Translations under genes and position numbers: made by a program
Notes under the pieces: generated by a model
Database searches by the model: none
What the model was told of the DNA's origin: nothing
The model's input: the letters and a program-made list of their open reading frames with translations, nothing else
Origin: Malus domestica
Lineage: Eukaryota > Streptophyta > Magnoliopsida > Rosales > Rosaceae
Assembly: GCF_042453785.1 (NCBI RefSeq)
Contig: NC_091671.1
Location: 8,254,001-8,318,000 of the forward strand
DNA: 64,000 nucleotides
Direction: 5' to 3'
In this document: piece by piece, positions 46,850 through 57,189 of the stretch
How positions within the stretch are numbered: the stretch's first letter is position 1
Layout of the letters: each line of letters begins with the position of its first letter

Positions 46850-47064
46850 ACGCCGAAACGCTTCGTCAATCTCTTCTTTTGTGAGACCCTTCTTCTCGAA
46901 AAAATACCGTCTGTAAACAACAAGAGAGAGCCCCTAACTTTCGGGTGTGAAAGGAATTTCACAACATTTTGCACTTGTTCCTCCCTCATTGGTTCGGAAT
47001 TCACAAACACCAACAGTGTAGAACTTTCCTGAGCGGGCTCTACCCGATCATCTTGCTGACCCAC
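46850..47064 (-). pseudogene. PEX14: PEX14-like exon fragment (peroxisomal docking protein)
   Basis: On the minus strand the translation has VNSEPMREEQVQNVVKFL and SHPKVRGS, which match the conserved N-terminal domain of plant peroxin-14. That domain binds the import receptor PEX5 at the peroxisome membrane. Two extra bases after RGS shift the frame; the next block (FFEKKGLTKEEIDEAFRRVP) is readable only in another frame and is followed by a donor-like GTAAGT at about 46,839-46,844. No other PEX14 exons are recognised nearby, so this looks like a captured or duplicated exon and not a working gene. Confidence 0.75.
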
Positions 47065-48417
47065 AATTATGAGTTGAGCAAGCCCTGCTGCTCAAGTTAA
47101 CAACCACTATTATTATTTTCACATAAATTAGACTGCAGTTAATTTTGCAGAAATTGTGATTTCTTTCATAGGCCATCAATTCATTCAATCAATTCCACCA
47201 GGAACTAAATTTCCCTAAGCAAATTTTCAGTAAATTAACAAAAAGAAAACAATAATTTACATAACTAATAGAATATTCAAATTGTTCATTAAGTTTGCAA
47301 TTGCATACTTCCTCAGAAACTATAAAAAGCCGTACCCAGTGGAAAATAAATAATAAAATTAAAGTAAAAAATGAAACAAAATTTAAGGAAATAAGAGAGA
47401 GAAAGAGAAACAGAAGGAGAGAGATGGCACCTGGGTTCTGCTCTTTGTCCTTCATGATGTTCCTAAGTCCAACTGAATCACTCAGCAGACAGAAAAAATA
47501 CAAGAAAAAGTAAAAAAAATGAAAAAAATAATCAACAAAAACAGAATAAAGGCTTCTAATTGACAATAAAAAGCTTCTAATTTAAGGAAATCAGCCATCA
47601 GCAGCATCTCGGCCGGCCTCCTATTAACCTCAAACAAGAACACAGTCCTTCATACAAATCTCGGTTAATTTGATTCTATGAAGCAAAATCCAGATAAGAC
47701 TTGAACATAAAAGCAAAACTCATCGAATCAAAATCAGCAATGCACAAACCCCAGTTTTTGTCCATCTTCTAGTACCTTTTGCAGTCGCTCTTCAAGCCAT
47801 CTCTAATGATGGTCAGAACCATCTGCAACTCCTGTTTATCGGTGGAAGACTGGTCGAGATCGTCTCAGGCTTCTCGAACTCTTCCTCGTCCTTCACTTCC
47901 TTGTGGTCACGAGGGTAGCGCCCTCGCCGTCGTTCACGATCATACCGGGCTTACAAAATGAGAAAATAGCAAAGAGAAAAGGATAACAGACTAAGCAAAC
48001 AGGGAAAGGTATTGCAGTCGGGGTAAAAGCGGAAACTCACTGCTTGGTTCAGTTTTATTGGACTGGTTTGATTTTGGATTTGTCATAACCATTAAATAAA
48101 GTTAATAAATAATTTTTTATTAAAATTCAAAGTTTTAAAACTCGTTTTATTAATTTTCCTTTGAAAAAAAGGTTTTTTGGAAGGTTGAAAGGTTTTTTGG
48201 AAGGTTGTAGGTCAGTGGTGGGATTGAATGGATGCCACATTAAAGGTTCACATCCAGGAGAGATTTTTCAATGCGATTGATACATTGGATGGTACACAAT
48301 GTGTCACTATACAAATGGTGAGATATGTGTACTAAAAAGTTAGTAACTTAAAAAATAAAAATGTTCACTACTTCTATTAAAACACGTAATGTACCACTTT
48401 TGTACTCATCACAATGA
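47065..48417. other. No gene recognised
   Basis: AT-rich. A GC-richer block at 47,770-47,960 could be an exon remnant on either strand, but no family is recognisable. A 20-bp direct duplication of GGTTTTTTGGAAGGTTG occurs at 48,171-48,208. Confidence 0.4.
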
Positions 48418-48861
48418 AAAATTTCTCCACAATATGTGGTTGATTTAGCAAAACACACATGTACATGTAGAAGGTGGGATCTCACTGGAATTCCTTGTGC
48501 CCATGGAATTGCTGCAATCTATAGAAAGGAGGACGATCCATACAAGTGTGTTCATTCTTGTTACAAGAAAGCAGCATACTTGAGAGCCTACAGTACTCCT
48601 TATATCCATGCCATGCATAGTCAAGAATTTTGGCCACCTACAAATCACCAACCCGTTGCACCTCCAAAGTATTATAAGCAAGCTGGTAGGCCAAAGAAGG
48701 TGAGGGCAAGAGAGCAAGCTGAGCCACAACCACCATCAACCTTAAACAAATTGCCTAAATGCTTCAGCAAGGTCACTTGTGGAATGTGTGGCAAGAAAGG
48801 TCATAATCGTACAACACGCGGGAAGAGGCAACGACAAGCTTCACAGGTTAAAGTAGCTTAA
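48418..48861 (+). pseudogene. MuDR/MULE transposase C-terminal fragment
   Basis: The frame reads YVVDLAKHTCTCRRWDLTGIPCAHGIAAI, shown here as motif only: a SWIM zinc finger (CxC...CxH) as in MURA-type transposases. It continues with the usual PPKYYKQAGRPKK stretch and a zinc knuckle CGMCGKKGHNRTTR whose last Cys is replaced by Arg. The catalytic DDE domain and N-terminus are missing upstream of a stop at about 48,415. Remnant of an autonomous MULE. Confidence 0.88.
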
Positions 48862-48920
48862 TGGTTTCACTTATCGGCATTTTTAGTCACATATGGTTGT
48901 TATAAATTGGGGAAGATCAT

Positions 48921-49689
48921 CTCATAGGTAGGGATGGGCAAAATATCCCGTTCATTTAAACTTCACGGTTACGGTTATGAGTATAATCGTTTATCCGTGA
49001 AATTTAAATGAGTGATTATAGATATTAACCGCAGTTATAAACAGGTAACCGTTTACCCATTTATTTCATAAATGGATGGTTATGGCCACGTTGATTGCCA
49101 TTTGGCTGCTGCTGCTGCTTCATTATTGTTAGTATTTTTTATTATTTCTGGTGATGATCCGATGGTGTTCGTAAATGGTGAGCTTTTAGTGATTACTGTT
49201 TATGAAATTTTAGTAGTGGTCTGAGGGCTCAAAACATCATTTTTTTTTTTTGCTCTGGTCGACCATCGTGTGAGTGACTGCCTAATTTTTTCAATAAAAA
49301 TAAATTCTATTAATTTGTTATACATGGGTTAGTAGATAGAAAAATATTATACACATGGGAAAAAATGTGGATAACCTTTCTTACGTGTAGACGGGTGAAA
49401 AGGAATAACCTTTTGTTATGTGTAGACGGGTGAAAAATGAGTAATAGTAAAAAAAAAGATAAACGGGTTAAAAGGGGTAAATGGGTAAACAGGTATTAAA
49501 TGATTACGGTTAAATGGGTATGCGGTTATGGGTATGGTTAACCGTTTATAAATGGTTATGGGTATGAGTATAACCGTTTAGACAATTATCTAACAGGTAA
49601 ACGGTTATGCGGGTATGAGCATAAACGGTTATGGATAAATAACCGCGGTTACCCGTCCGCCATAACCGTTGCCCATCCCTACTCATAGG
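48921..49689. mobile_element. Second hAT-like non-autonomous element
   Basis: The element 48,929-49,681 (753 bp) is flanked by 8-bp repeats CTCATAGG (48,921-48,928; 49,682-49,689). Ends TAGGGATGGGCAA and TTGCCCATCCCTA are perfect inverted repeats. Subterminal AAACGGTTATGGGTA repeats and ATAACCGCGGTTAC match the 3,902-5,113 element. It has a different middle and no coding capacity. Confidence 0.92.
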
Positions 49690-49768
49690 CCTATGGTGAA
49701 GTTGGGAGAGTACAAACTTGTGCAACCAATTAAATCGACCATAACTCACCAACTACTTAAAGTGGGCA

Positions 49769-50118
49769 AACACTGAAGAAAGTTGAAGTTCCACCATAAA
49801 ACCAATTGGCAATATGAGGAGTAGCCCAACTTGTTATAAGCCCATGCAAGGTCCATCATTCCATCAATGTGAGACTCATTCTTAATACGCTCCTCAAGTG
49901 TGGTGAATTTTCAAGCCTAACACATGGACAACACAACGGGGTGACGTGGCGCACGTGTGGCCGTTGGACTTCACACGTGGAACAACCTGCTCTGATACCA
50001 TGAAGAAAGTTGAGGTTCCACCATAAAACCAATTGACAATATAAGGAGCAGCCCAACCTATTATAAGCCCATGTAAGGTCCATCCTCCCATTAATGTGGA
50101 CTAATTCTCAACAAACAC
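49769..50118 (-). mobile_element. TRIM retrotransposon (340 bp)
   Basis: Terminal direct repeats 49,774-49,887 and 50,001-50,113 flank a 113-bp interior. The 5-bp duplication AACAC lies at 49,769-49,773 and 50,114-50,118. On the minus strand the LTR begins TGTTGAGAATTAGTCC and ends CAACTTTCTTCA. An initiator-tRNA-Met primer site TGGTATCAGAGC starts just after it (about 49,989-50,000), and a purine-rich CTTGAGGAGCG tract precedes the other LTR. It is a complete terminal-repeat retrotransposon in miniature without coding sequence. Confidence 0.93.
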
Positions 50119-50999
50119 AAGCAATGGTGTGCTCATTGAAAACTTTGGTATTTTAAATTTTAATCTTGTATTTATAGACGGGTGTATGTGTAATTCTTTT
50201 TATTGATCATTTTGTAGCATGCCACTGGAGGAAATATGGGAAGTGAAACTCCACCAAATCAGGGACAAGAACAATCTGCATCTAATGCCATCTGTTAATT
50301 TTTCTGGTTTTTTATTTTTACTTTTATTGTTTGTAGGTTTCTAAAAGGGGTAGAGTGATACAAATTGCAAGAGGCAAGTCAGTGCACAATTCAAAAAAGC
50401 CACCTAAAAACCATAGAATCTGAAGCCACCTAAAAACCATGGAATCTGAAGAAATCATTTGGAAATTTAGACTTTTTGTTAATGTCATTTTTTTCTTTTT
50501 TGGATGAAGACAATGTTGTGAACGTTAAGCCCTCAGTATTGGTGTTTTTTATTTTGAAGACAATGGATGAAGACAATGTTGCTCAAAATATGTTAAGATA
50601 CAAAAGTGGGTGTGTTTAGTTTAGCATGTCACGAAATCGAATTTTATATAGGCTCTATAATTTGAGAAACGGGTTGAGGTTTGGTGTTAGAAATGGAGTT
50701 GCAAATATATATACGCTACTCAAACACAACTATCCACATGAATACTCTCTAACACAAATTTTAAGGGTTTTACTAAAGAAAAATAAAAATTTGTTAAAAT
50801 ATCATAAAATGACATAAATAACCCTGAACACAAGTTATGTGCGAGGCACATGACTTATTTTGAATGGAAAACTTAACGGAGTTAGGATGAGATAACAAAT
50901 TGATGATTTCGACAAGTTGGTATGACAAATTGCTTGAAATTTTAGTTTATATGATACATTGAAAAAGGTGTGCAAGTTCATATGACATTTTAAAAATTT
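50119..50999. other. Intergenic with a small tandem repeat
   Basis: A 27-bp unit AGCCACCTAAAAACCATAGA... is duplicated at about 50,397-50,450. The text around 50,235-50,400 may be the tail of the MULE transposase locus. No gene supported. Confidence 0.45.
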
Positions 51000-51690
51000 T
51001 CCCTTGGGAACATTATGGTCCCTACGTCCAGCCAAATAATAAGGTTTTTGATGAGATAATGCATGCCAACTTGAGCATTATAATGTTCATGATTTTGTTT
51101 GCGTCTATACATATATTTACTCTGTAAATATAGATTAGGTCGGTTGGTAAGGCATTGTATCTGTCGTGTTCTTATATTCAAGTTTAAATTCTTCTCTCGT
51201 AAGTTATAGTTTATAATATTGTCTTATCAAAACTAAAGATACTTATAGTGGGATATATTTTGCTTAAGTATGTATGTTTGCAAGATTAAATGAAAACCTC
51301 CAAAATGTATGGGGTTTAATTGAATTCTAAACACCACCACCACCCTCATATAATTACGGCAAAAGGCGAATTTAGGAGGGCTCCTTTCAATCATCTTGTA
51401 CCCCTGCATATTATTGTGATTCAATGAAGCTTCCCGTTAAATGAACTGCACCAAATAGGGGAAACATTTTTTGATCTCTGTGTCCGGAGCCAATAAACAC
51501 AGAGATCTAGATCACTCATTTTAAATCAAACGATTCTAAATAGCTCATTTTATTTCCCGTTCTCACACAAAGCACGAGTTCAGATCTCACTCTCTTTAAC
51601 TACCTGGATATCCGAGTTCTTGAACTTCGAAAACAAAAATTCGAAAAGGATCTCGACTCCAAATAAGGTAGCCCCAAAAATAAGGGAAAC
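51000..51690. repeat. Left part of duplicated gene unit, copy B
   Basis: Matches copy A 20-795 with deletions, including TATCCGAGTTCTTGAACTTC near 51,610. At about 51,668 copy B diverges into GTAGCCCCAAAAATA text shared with copy C, and it rejoins the copy A order only at 59,760. Confidence 0.8.
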
Positions 51691-51883
51691 CCCACCCCAC
51701 CCCCAAAAAAACACCCACCCACAACAAACGTACAACTAAAAGTAAAGCTTTATGAGGGGTCGCTCTAAAATTGTTCTTAAAATTAAAGGAAAACTAACGA
51801 AAAGTCCAAATTTTTTTTAGTTTTAATGAAAAATGACAAATAAAGGTGTCGTGAATAATGACAAATAAAGGTGTCGTGAATAG

Positions 51884-52475
51884 TGTCACAGCCCGTCCTG
51901 GAATTTTAATTCCGAGGACGTGAGATGACCAATGTGACCTTAAACGGGATTAAGGTGTGTAAATGTATGACATTTGTTTTACTTTAAGATCCTAAACTAG
52001 GGTTAGATTTATATTTGTATGTGTTAATTTGTGCTTGGACTTAGGTAGGGCCTCCTACCCTGAATTCCCTCCCTAAAACCCGTAACCTTTCTTCTCTCTT
52101 CTTCTTTCATTCCAGACTCTCTCTCTCTCTTATTCTTTTCTGAAAACTCTCTCATTCTCTCTCTTACTCTCGAACTCACGGCAACCACCAAGAACCACCA
52201 CAATCTTGTACCAACGTTTTGAGAAATGTTTGGATTTGGAAAAGAATTGTTTTACTGACCCACTCAATTTTGGTTTTGCGCCCCTCCAGGTTCAGGAATC
52301 ACAAAGGTGTGGTGACTACGAGGAATTCGACGGTGTTCTGACAGATTGGACAAAATTAGGACTCACCTTCGGGTGTATCAATTTAAATTGTATCTTAAAG
52401 CTTCCGTACTGTGCAAATGGTTACGTCACTCTCACGTGACGGCCAGCATGCCCTCCTTCGGGACGGGGTGTGTCA
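51884..52475 (+). repeat. 5' LTR, 592 bp
   Basis: TGTCACAGCC...GTGTGTCA. Compared by eye base by base with 56,521-57,112, no difference was found. The 77-codon frame at 52,206 and its twin at 56,843 are LTR sequence. Confidence 0.95.
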
Positions 52476-52477
52476 GT

Positions 52478-52490
52478 TGGTATCAGAGCC
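52478..52490 (+). other. Primer-binding site
   Basis: TGGTATCAGAGCC, complementary to initiator tRNA-Met, begins two bases after the 5' LTR. Confidence 0.95.
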
Positions 52491-53611
52491 AGGTTGCAAT
52501 CTTGGACATCTTGAGAAGTTTCTAGTGAATTCTGTCAGAACTACACCGCCTCGTAGCAAACCACGTAGTTAGAGGAACTTAGTCTCCCTGATTTAGCGGG
52601 TTAGGGGAAACTATTCTTATGGTGATTCAGTATATTAGAAAAATGGACATTTTAAGACGGGTTATGAGTTGAATTTGAATCACTTAAGAGAAATGATGAA
52701 CCTGAGGGAACAAAGTGACGGATTAACCAATTGGAAAAGATGTTTCGGAATATGCAAGTCAAAGGAATCTTCCTTCTGACAAGGGGTCGAGACGACTACC
52801 TGGTTTTGGTTATGAATTTGTATCCTGGTGGAAACAGGAGTATGAATTGTTGTCACCAGAGGAATCAGTCGATTGAGAATTGTTTAAGGACTTGTTTAAA
52901 GGAAAAGTTTATCCCTCCGGCATTTATCGATGGTAGTAAACAAGAGTTTACAAATATGAGACAAGGAAGGTGATGATCGAGGGATATTATAGAAAGTTTT
53001 CAGACTTGCCTCGTTCCATCCAGATATTGTTGTTAATTTGGTGGAGGTGTTATGTTGTTTTAAGCTGGGTGGCAAAAAGGGAAGTGGTATTTTGGGTGAC
53101 CACTATCCATTGTAGTTCTTATCAGGAGTATGCTAGATGTTGTTGAATCTTGAGGACTCTGAGAACATGAGCAACGAGAATAAAGAAGAATAAGAAATGA
53201 ATGGGAATTAAAAGAAGACGATAAAGTTAATGATTCGTCATATCAAGGATATAGAAAGATTTAGAGCTTCGAAAGAAGTGAAGCTAGAGTTAATTCTTCT
53301 AGCTGAGGTTTTAATGTCGCTGGTCAGAATAAAAGTGATGGATATACTGGTAATCCCAGATATTTGAGACAAGGTGTCTCGAGTAAAGGAAATGTACCTT
53401 GTGCTGCAGGTACAAAAATTAACACTTTGGGAAGTGTGAAATTAATGAATGTGTTTATGTGAACAGAGGGGACACAGAATTGTGAATCGTCCCTAGAATC
53501 AGTTGTACTCAATAATTTTCCATGATATCATAGTGTCGATTCAGAAGAGTTATAAACTTAGTAGTTTGGTCGGATTGACTGTGAGTACAGAGAGATTTGA
53601 TGAGTTATATG

Positions 53612-53772
53612 TTCAGCTGTACAGACCATGAGAAGTGGATTCGACTGACACATGCGAAATTTGTGAGTTATAGGCTCGGCCGTACCGACCACGCGGAGTG
53701 GATCCGGCCGACGTATTATTGAGATAAGAGTTGAATCAGTCGTATTGATCATTCTAGTTGACTTCGGCTGAT
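53612..53772 (+). repeat. Three hairpin repeats inside the gypsy-type element
   Basis: Units at 53,612-53,648, 53,677-53,710 and 53,735-53,772 share the frame GTAC-G, inner stem, seven bases, inner stem, TCCG of the array at 34,384-34,659 read on its transcribed strand. Inner stems are CCA/TGG, CCA/TGG and TCA/TGA. Outer stems are TCAG/CTGA, CGGCCG/CGGCCG and ATCAGTCG/CGGCTGAT (one G-T pair). Confidence 0.8.
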
Positions 53773-56520
53773 ATATTTCTTATTATGTATGTTATTACCT
53801 TGAGAGTAGTAAATAAATGTAGTTGAGATGAGTGTATGTATTTTGCATTGAGTGACAAAATAGTAATGTTATATCTTTGAGAGTGGTTGCCTACTTATCG
53901 AGACAACGATGATTTATCAGTATTGCGAGCTGCAGACCGTAATATTAATAACTCATTCGTGGATTCGTTAAGTAAGTAAACCGGTAGATTATTTTGTACT
54001 TATTCAGAATGCTTAGTAGTAATAGAGTATGTATTGTGTCGGTTAAATTATTTCCATTAGATTGGTTGGTTATAATTGTGACAAGACGGAATGTTAAGGG
54101 AAACCAGTACTTTCCATCGATCTGGATGACCAGAGATTACTTTTGTAAGTATGCAAAGTGGATTGAGTTCAGCCATTATTTATGCTGTGAGAGCAAAGAG
54201 ATTGTTTTCGAAAGGCTGTCAAAAATACTTAGCTCATGTGGTGCTAAATGATGTTGTTTGGAGTAGTGTGAATAATGTCGAAAGAGTTAGACTTTTCTTG
54301 ATGTCTTCCGTGAAAGTATACCTGGATTGCCTTCAGGCAGAGATATGAGGTTCATTATTGATTTGTTGCCAGGTATAAATTTATATTGGAGATTGGTTCA
54401 GGATGAGTTAAGGGAATTGGAAATTCAGTTGAGAGAATTGGTTGATAAAAGTTTTATTCAACCTAGTACAACACTTTTGAGGAGCCCAGTTTGTTGGTGA
54501 GGAAGAAAAATGGATCTTGAGACTGTTAATTGATTATAGACAATGGAGTCGGGTAACGATTGAGAACCGTTATCCATGGTGATGTACTGATGTTTATTTA
54601 ACCAGCTCAGAAGTAATTGCGAAGATTCAAAGATTGAATTGAGATCTGGTTACTACCAATTGAATATTATAAGTGACGTTGATCATAAGATGGTTTCTGG
54701 ACTTGTTATGGTCCTTATAAAGTTTGGTGATGCTATGTGGATACTCATGCGGTTTTATGAGTTATTGGATGAAGTATTCCAATAATGCCTTGATAAATAG
54801 ATATCATTTTCATTGAAGATATTCTGGTATACTCTAAGCCTAGAGCAGAGCATGTAAACGTATTAAGTCGGTGAAGCAAAGATTAAGAGAACGTTGGTTG
54901 TATGCTAAGTTTAGCAAATGCGAATGTTGGATGAATCAAGTGGCATTCTGAGATTGGTTATATCTGCTTAAGGTATTCAAATGAATTCTTAAAAGGCAGC
55001 AGAATTGAGAAATTGGAACAACCACGAGTCGTAATTGAGATTTGGAATTTCTTAGCTTACCAGGCTATCTTGGATGGTTGTGAAAGATTTTTCAGTCATT
55101 GCTTTGTCATTGACGAGACTGTTGAGAAAAGAGGTTAGGTATGAGTGGGAAGGAATTGTAAGCAAAGGATTCAACAACTGAAGTATTTCCTCCCTCATGC
55201 ACGTATTTTGGTATTCCCAGAGAATAGTGGTAATCATAAATTTTTAGTGATGTTTCTTGAATGGTATTGGAGGCATGTTGATGCAAATGTTAGGGTGATT
55301 GCATACGTTTCACGATAAATGGAACCTCATGAGATGAATTACCCTACGGGTGACTTGGAAGTCATGATTACCATTCTTGCTGTGAAGTTATGAAGGCATT
55401 ATATTTGGTAAGAATGCAAGATTTTTACGAATCCAAAAAGTCTTCAATATCCATTACTTGGAAGGATTTTGATATGAGGCAGCGAAAGTGAATTGTATTG
55501 CTTAATGAACATGATTGTACGATCAGGGTGATCGTAAAGTTTGTTCTAGTTCAAGCACTTGGCGAGAAGACTACAGTAAGATTAATATCTGGCACGTTTG
55601 CCAAGAGTATCATTTTGTGGATTGAAAACCAACGGAAGAAAAATTAAGAATGGAAGATCGAGAAGAAGTTATACTTGTTAAGTAACAAGTTAGTACATTT
55701 ACCCCAGTGTTGAGTAACAACCTTTCCCAGACAGTGCAACACTACTTATTTGTTTTATGGAAAAGAGAATTGGATTACGGAACTGCTAAGTTTCTTAAGT
55801 ATGTTGGTTGTGCAGTTTCCGAAGTAACGCCATAAGGACCATGAAATGTGTCACGTGAGTCGGTTTTTGATGACTTGTGAATGGAATGTTTCTGGGTAGA
55901 GAAAGATTCGATCGAGAAAGAGTTTTAGTAGACCCTGAGACTATGGATGAGTCTCCTCAAAGTATTCAGGTGATTAAGTTAACCTGAAGTAACCAGGAAT
56001 GGCAAAAGAGATCAACAGATGGATATGCCACTAATCGAGTGTGTAAGGTAAATGGTTTGATATTTTTGGAAAATTCACCACGAACAGAAATGAAGAGAAT
56101 TGGAAAAGAGACAAGATAAGATTTAAACACATCAGACCGTTTTGATCATTAAAAGAATCAATGAAGTTGCATATAAGTTTGTGATGCCTTCAAAATTGGC
56201 TAAGGTGCATAATGCATTATATTTCGATGCGTTGTCACTAGGTGGCAGATTCGTCACATGGGATTCTGGTGCAACTATTTAGAATTCAATTGGATTCGAC
56301 TTGATAAGGAACCAAGGACTACTTTGGATTGGGAAAAGAAGGTCCTGAGAATTAAGACAGAGTAAGTGGTAAAAGCTTTGTGAAGGAAATCATTCAGTAG
56401 AAAATTATGTGGGAGAAAGAGAAACGGATGAGAGAGATTTACCCGAAGCTATTGTTGGAGTATGGTTGATTTAGTTGATTGCTGGAATTTCGGGGACGAA
56501 ATTCTATAAGGAGGGAAGAT

Positions 56521-57112
56521 TGTCACAGCCCGTCCTGGAATTTTAATTCCGAGGACGTGAGATGACCAATGTGACCTTAAACGGGATTAAGGTGTGTAAA
56601 TGTATGACATTTGTTTTACTTTAAGATCCTAAACTAGGGTTAGATTTATATTTGTATGTGTTAATTTGTGCTTGGACTTAGGTAGGGCCTCCTACCCTGA
56701 ATTCCCTCCCTAAAACCCGTAACCTTTCTTCTCTCTTCTTCTTTCATTCCAGACTCTCTCTCTCTCTTATTCTTTTCTGAAAACTCTCTCATTCTCTCTC
56801 TTACTCTCGAACTCACGGCAACCACCAAGAACCACCACAATCTTGTACCAACGTTTTGAGAAATGTTTGGATTTGGAAAAGAATTGTTTTACTGACCCAC
56901 TCAATTTTGGTTTTGCGCCCCTCCAGGTTCAGGAATCACAAAGGTGTGGTGACTACGAGGAATTCGACGGTGTTCTGACAGATTGGACAAAATTAGGACT
57001 CACCTTCGGGTGTATCAATTTAAATTGTATCTTAAAGCTTCCGTACTGTGCAAATGGTTACGTCACTCTCACGTGACGGCCAGCATGCCCTCCTTCGGGA
57101 CGGGGTGTGTCA
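56521..57112 (+). repeat. 3' LTR, 592 bp
   Basis: Identical partner of 51,884-52,475, preceded by the purine tract ATAAGGAGGGAAGAT. Confidence 0.95.
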
Positions 57113-57189
57113 AATAGTACCAGGGAAAGGTAAAAATATGATTTTTGGTTAAAAGTAAATAGTATCAAAGTGTTTCGTTAAAACTCCTT

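Larger units (their letters stand above)
51879..57117 (+). mobile_element. Gypsy-type LTR retrotransposon with decayed interior
   Basis: The element is 51,884-57,112 (5,229 bp) with the 5-bp duplication AATAG at 51,879-51,883 and 57,113-57,117. Its 592-bp LTRs (51,884-52,475; 56,521-57,112) appear identical. A primer site and a purine tract are in place. The interior retains scraps of a gypsy polyprotein in many frames: [20 protein letters not shown] near 54,190, a FIED version of the catalytic FIDD near 54,810, RNase H scraps near 55,240, and integrase C-terminal scraps from 55,900. The integrase core is not recognisable. It must have moved with proteins from elsewhere, plausibly a relative of the 33,823-38,580 element. 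Confidence 0.9.
51786..57189. mobile_element. MITE split by the gypsy-type retrotransposon
   Basis: The halves 51,786-51,883 and 57,118-57,189 form a roughly 170-bp element with inverted ends AAGGAAAACTAACGAAA and TTTCGTTAAAACTCCTT. It is flanked by AAAATTA on both sides. The left half contains an internal duplication of ATGACAAATAAAGGTGTCG. A close relative is at 62,725-62,870. The intervening 51,884-57,112 is the retrotransposon. Confidence 0.75.

Noticed and set aside
52206-52439. 77-codon open frame, repeated at 56,843-57,076
   Set aside because: Part of the identical 592-bp LTRs, not a gene.
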